The notes beneath the pieces were generated by a model that was given only the letters and a program-made list of their open reading frames with translations, searched no databases and had not been told where the DNA came from. The translations under genes and the position numbers were made by a program. Of a stretch of DNA of 64,000 bases, positions 59,127-64,000 are shown one piece after another. Numbering within the stretch: position 1 is the stretch's first letter; the number at the start of each line of letters is the position of its first letter. Where the stretch lies: NCBI GenBank assembly GCA_905183005.1, contig CAJJDO010000147.1, positions 187,521 to 251,520 on the forward strand, given 5' to 3'. The DNA comes from Paramecium pentaurelia. Its lineage: Eukaryota > Ciliophora > Oligohymenophorea > Peniculida > Parameciidae.

Positions 59127-61517
59127 TAAAGTAATTTTAATATTAATTTATTCATAATATACAATTAGTATATATTATGTTATATTTTCAAACCATAATA
59201 ATATGGAATGTTATTATTATTTTACTACTTAATACATTCTTTATATTCAAGAAATTCAAACAATCAATTATATACTTTTAAAATATTTATCCTTTAACAA
59301 CTCATATATAAATTCTTAGTTAATAAACTTTTTTTTAGAAACAAATGATTTATATAACTATTAATATTATTGTTCTTAAAATAAAAACAAAGTCAAACTA
59401 AATTATGAATATAAAATTGAAGGTTAGCGAATGTCAATAATATTGAATGTAGATTAGGGAGGAAATAAAAGTCATCAGAAGATATGAAATAACAAATAAA
59501 TATTTAATTCTTGCCTAATCTCCAAATGTATTGCATGTTAAATTTTATAGTAAACTGTTTAAAAAGCAACGATTTGAATGTTTTCCTCTTTTAACAATAA
59601 TTTTTAATCAATCTTGAAAAATATAATGAAATAATTTATTATAGTAAATTAAAACAATCTTTTGAATAAGAACTCTATACAAAGCAATCTAATTTTTATA
59701 AATCAATCATCTTGGAAATCGATAATTATTTCAGAATTTTTTTGAAGTAATATTAATTCATTATCAATTTACGCAATATGAAATGATTATTATAGATGTA
59801 ACCTTGGGATTCAACATTATCTTGTCTGTTTTTTATGACTCATTTATAAAGAATATTGAATTAATAATTAACTCAAAGCCTCACCAGAAAAAATATAGTT
59901 TTGGAGTTTTAAATTCTATTTTATGGAAAAAATACTTTCTTAGTTTTTAATCTACAAATACATTAGTTAATGATATTTGAATGTAAGATTTATTTTAACA
60001 TTAAAATGCTTATATTTTTTAGAATTATTCATAGCTTATGCTTCAATTTGCAGAGGTGATATTAAGTAGTATAAAGTGGCAAATAAAACTTTAAATTTAA
60101 GTCATTCCAGATTCTAGTGAATCCAATTAAAAGAATTTTTAACCTTATTAAATGTACTTAGAGAACAATAGACGTTATAGGTTACAATATTCAAAAAAAA
60201 CACATTTTCTAGATCCAATTTGCATATTATTGTAAATCATTTATTAAAGATATATGTATTTATGCAAACCAATTTGGTTTATTCAACAATATTGTTAACA
60301 CTTTTAAAGATGATTGTTATAAAGAATGTGAACAGGAGGTTTAATGTATTTTTTTTCCTTTGTTTTATCTTTTTAGTAAGGAAAATAAACATATATTTAA
60401 CCGTAAGATTCAAATTTATTAATTATAAATTATTATATGATAATTTTTTTTTCATTAAAGTAATATAATTCTATATAATAATTATAATTTATTAAAATAA
60501 CTGATTAAAAAATAATGATTACGAAATTAACTTAACTTATTAATCAATTTTATTTATTAAGCTAACAATATATTTTCAAATAAAATATTTAAATGATAAC
60601 TAAGTGAAGTTTATTAAATTAATAAATTTTGATTGAATTATTCTGATTATAAAAGAACTCCGTTATTTATGTTCCTAAAATGATTACAATTTATCTTGTA
60701 AAAATAAGTATGGGAAAATATTTTAATTATATTCAGTTTATTTAATATAAATAGTTCACAAAGTTCGTCTATCTTTTTAATTAAAATTAGTTCTTATTAT
60801 TATTATATAAGTCCTAATCCTTTTGGAAAGATTAGGGGGTTAATAACAGATTATTAAATAATTGGAAAAATACCTTAGAACTTTTCAAATACTCAGAATT
60901 GAAAATGTTTTATATTACAATTTACGAGAGTAAATTTCATTTTTTCTTTTTGAATATTTAATAAGGCAATATATAACATTGTTTTAATAAGTATTGATCG
61001 GATTCTTAAAATTAAGACCAAAGATAATTTAAACAATTAATTTATATAGATAGAATTGAATGAATTCAAATAATAATTCTATGATTCAAATTTTTTACCC
61101 TATAATGCTTTCTATTTACTTCTTTCACAAAATAGCTTATTTGATTTATTTTTGGGTTAATATAAAATTATTTAAATTACTTATAACTTTATGATTATGA
61201 TTAATGAGTTAATTGATTTAAAAAAAATATCAAATTAGAAATAGTAGGCTGTTTCTGATTTCAAGCATAAGATTTCGCCTTAAAGTCTATTTAATATAAA
61301 ATTATTATTATTATTAAATTAAGTCTTTGTAAATTAATGAAAAAATTATTTAATTATCCTTTTTAAATATATATTGATTGCATGATCAATTAGTAAATAA
61401 ATTCATAAATTCAAATATTAACAAAATTATAAAATAATTATGAAATGCTCTATATTAAATAGTATTAAAAATTAATATAATATTGGTTGTAAATTTGGAA
61501 TTAAACTCAAATTAAGT
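59127..61517. other. long gene-poor AT-rich region
   Basis: About 2.4 kb without a gene I could support. A short frame near 59780-60000 (NSKPHQKKYSFG) is suggestive but has no clear start or family. A hairpin lies at 60813-60836. Confidence 0.4.
60813..60836. other. perfect 7-bp inverted repeat (hairpin)
   Basis: CCTAATC and GATTAGG flank a 10-base loop, and CTTT/AAAG inside the loop can extend the stem with one bulge. It lies in non-coding DNA and its role is unknown. Confidence 0.6.
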
Positions 61518-63120
61518 TCAAATCCATATGAAATTTAGGCTCAAAATTAAAAGTTATGTTTGTTAATATTCTATTATTACTAATTAATATAATTCAACAC
61601 TTGTTTCAGTTAAATTAAGTAAGAATTATTTAATTTATTCAAATTTTTAGACTTAATGTGTATTAATAATAATAGATGGAAAATTTTCTTTACAACTAAA
61701 AGTATAAATATATTACTTTTAATTATTTTATCTGATATAGATTTGAAAGGAGTTGTATATATTTACATTTTTTTGGCATTAGGCTTGAATTTCTAAGTTT
61801 AATATTGGCATATTTAAATCAAATTCGATTTCATTTTCACCTAATTTTAAGGTTTCTTAATCAATTTAATCACTTTTTAATTATATTTAATGAATATTAT
61901 TTTAAATATTATTTAGTTATTAAACTATGCTAATATGCTCCCAAGTTAAAGGGGGAATTTATTTGTAATAAATACATTCTCCTTTAAAAACTACCCAATC
62001 TTTAATACAAGCAGTAACATTATTCACAATTAATTGAACATTTTCCGATATATAAATCAAATGCATTAATTCCCCAATATTTATTTTAAGTTGAATTTGA
62101 TTAAGTAGTAAATGTAATCTTCATTGATGATTAAGAATGATTCATTTAAGCTCTAAGATTTATGAAGCTAACATATTAATAATACCCTCCGCAATTTATA
62201 TAATGGGCTGATTAATTTAAATGTTGATTTAATATTTCCTAATCATCAAGCTTAAGAATAAATTAATCATCATCCCAATTGCCAAACAACCAAAGTTTGA
62301 ATTCTAATTAAATATTAAAATGGGAAGATAAATTAAAGATTGTATTTTAAACTGTTTAATTTAATCGTAAGTTAGAGTATCCTCCAGCTATATTAAGACC
62401 AGCACATACACTTGAAGAGAGTGTTTTATTATCATCAATTTTCCATCCTTCGAACTCACTTGGAGTTTGCCAAAATGATTTAACATGAATCCAAAAATCA
62501 CATGGCATTATATCATCTTAACAATATGCACATCCTTTTGGGCATAACAATATTTCAATTATAAAATCATTTATCCCCCATGATTCCTAAATTTTTCATT
62601 ATTTTACATTTTGTGGATTCTAGTTTAAATTTGAGGTTATTATGATAAATATATTTTTAGAGGTATGAATTAATTAGGCATCAAAAATAACAATTTCATC
62701 AGCATCAATAAGACCACAAAATCTATAATTTTTTTCCTCAAGAAATGTTTTTTTTTGTAATTTATCATCAAAGTAAATATAAACATATTCATTTTCATTC
62801 CAACTATCAATTCTAAAATAAAAAGATTTTATATACTTCCAAAATTTGAATGAAATTTTTGCCGAATAGTGAGGAGGAAGACTTGAATTGTAAGTAATTA
62901 ATGTATTAGAGAAAGCTGAAAAACCTCCAAACACAGTCTCATTACCACATTTTCTGAATAAAGTTGTGCTATAGCTGTTTTGAAGATGCCATCCTAAAGT
63001 ATAATTAATTTATTTACCTTCTTTATCGAAATTATCTTCACTAAAAGCTGTGTATATAATTTCAAAATTATTTTCTGCATTTAACAATACTATCCTTAAT
63101 AAGAACAAAAAGAAAAACAT
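61518..63120 (-). CDS. secreted protein with two repeated beta-rich domains, 512 aa
   Basis: Exons 63120-63018, 62993-62608, 62586-62019 and 61999-61518 are joined over introns of 24, 21 and 19 nt. The last (62000-62018, GTT..AAG) is unusually short; without it the frame would end at about 61880 and lose a coherent C-terminus (GENEIEFDLNMPILNLEIQ). A signal peptide (MFFFLFLLRIVLLNA) opens the chain. Two related domains follow: EGWHLQNSYST...FKFWKY...DSWNENEYVYIYFDD, then EGWKIDDNKTL...FKLWLFGNWDDDQFILKLDD. Each ends near paired cysteines. The repeated FKxW...W-(N/D)-(E/D)...(F/L)-D-D pattern suggests duplicated beta-sandwich modules of a surface or secreted protein. No family name can be given. 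Confidence 0.65.
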
Positions 63121-63328
63121 AAAAATATCTATTATTATTTATATAAAAATATATTCATGATTTATTCTAATTTGTATAGTTGTAAATTCTCAATAGGCTA
63201 TTAATATCTGCTATAATTTGAGTATTTTTCAAATCACTATAGGTGAAAATGATTTATTATTTAGAATCTTATGAATAAACCCTTTTTTTATAAATCTTGA
63301 TGCTTGTTATGTCTACTGTAGTAAGAAA

Positions 63329-63577
63329 TCATTGAATAAAAAATTTGTTTTTTTATTCTAATTTGCTAAAAGAAATTGTTTAATAATTATTTTGTAACTG
63401 ATAGATTTATTTTAAGGAGGATTCAGTCTGATGCCTAAAGGTATATTTATTCTTTTGATGTGTGATAAAATCATCAACTTTGAGAATTACTTGAAGGTCT
63501 GTTCCATTTTGTAGAGCTTTCTCATTATATTCTATTATAGGCCAAGGATACATAATCTATTTTTTATAATCCAACAT
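63329..63577 (-). CDS. small hypothetical protein, 82 aa
   Basis: The gene is a single exon from ATG at 63577. The sequence is protein-like (MLDYKKQIMYPWPIIEYNEK, then DLQVILKVDDF) and ends with a Gln/Lys-rich tail. No motif is recognised. An ATG at 63553 is an alternative start. Further exons upstream cannot be excluded. Confidence 0.45.
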
Positions 63578-64000
63578 TAATTAAAAATTAGATATGCAAT
63601 TTTTAATTAATTAAATTCAACGCTCATTACATTAGTTGGCTTTTCAGTCAACTTTATAATTATTGAGTTGTAGACTGAATTCATAGATTTTTCAAATTTT
63701 TCTCAAAGTATTTTTACCCTTTTTTATCAATTAAGCTTCTTATAGTATTTAAGTTATATGATTATTCATTTTAACGAGACTTCTATTAATATGGTATTAA
63801 ATTAATTTCCAACTCTTTGAATAATGCCTTTATTGAAAGAAATTAAACTGTTATAAAAAATAATATTATATTATAATTTCATATCATTAAAAGACAATTA
63901 ATATTATACTAAAATAAATTAAAATATTTACTTTTTCTGAATTTTGATGGAATTGATTGATTTTAAATGAGTACTAAAGTTACATACGTTTTTGATTATA
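63578..64000. other. AT-rich stretch to the window end
   Basis: No gene could be supported. A short open frame about 63600-63690 could be an upstream exon, but no splice joins it cleanly. Confidence 0.35.

Noticed and set aside
59780..60000. Possible gene with NSKPHQKKYSFG
   Set aside because: It has no clear start, intron pattern or family, and open frames of this size are expected by chance when only TGA stops translation.
1..64000. tRNA, rRNA, CRISPR arrays, transposons and telomeric repeats
   Set aside because: None was recognised: no tRNA arm patterns, no spaced repeats, no transposase motifs and no G4T2/G3T3 repeat runs were seen by eye. A tRNAscan or Rfam search would be decisive.

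Overview
The window reads as macronuclear DNA of a ciliate, most likely a Paramecium. Three things support this. The DNA is extremely AT-rich. TAA and TAG are read throughout as glutamine, with TGA as the only stop. Genes are interrupted by introns of about 20-29 nt that start GT(A) and end AG; removing them restores reading frame again and again. Under the standard code almost nothing here is open. One trichocyst-matrix-type secretory gene (15031-16260) also fits Paramecium. Unusually, many introns end in AAG or CAG rather than TAG.

Layout. 850-28733 is gene-dense, with both strands in use and some neighbours only 9-25 bp apart. It holds a MORN protein, an HMG-box protein, a Kelch/coiled-coil protein, a polyQ coiled-coil/propeller protein, two tandem Myb paralogues, a Mei2-type RNA-binding protein, a trichocyst matrix protein, a RING/SPRY protein, a PAP2 phosphatase, a HINT/HIT hydrolase, TMEM245-like and TMEM135-like membrane proteins and several uncharacterised proteins. 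28751-41387 holds two paralogous membrane-anchored proteins with an ADP-ribosyltransferase-like domain, an ankyrin/AGC kinase and a kinesin-13 with a long Q/N-rich region. 41975-47127 is gene-poor and holds relics: a RasGEF N-domain fragment beside a GC-rich island, and a CBM20 fragment fused to a decayed third ADP-ribosyltransferase-like copy. 47128-59126 has a small membrane protein, WD40 genes and WD40 relics, a Q-rich protein and a pseudokinase. 59127-61517 looks empty. 61518-63577 has a secreted two-domain protein and a small gene.

Assembly. Three single Ns (30257, 40968, 57432) are each flanked by exact direct repeats of 1.0-1.14 kb. These look like contigs that overlap but were never merged, so the truncated second copies of genes beside them are probably artefacts, not biology.

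Exons were worked out by eye from frame continuity; each multi-exon model given as CDS sums to a whole number of codons. Start codons and introns that are a multiple of three with no internal TGA are the least certain parts. Functions rest on motifs read directly, without database searches.
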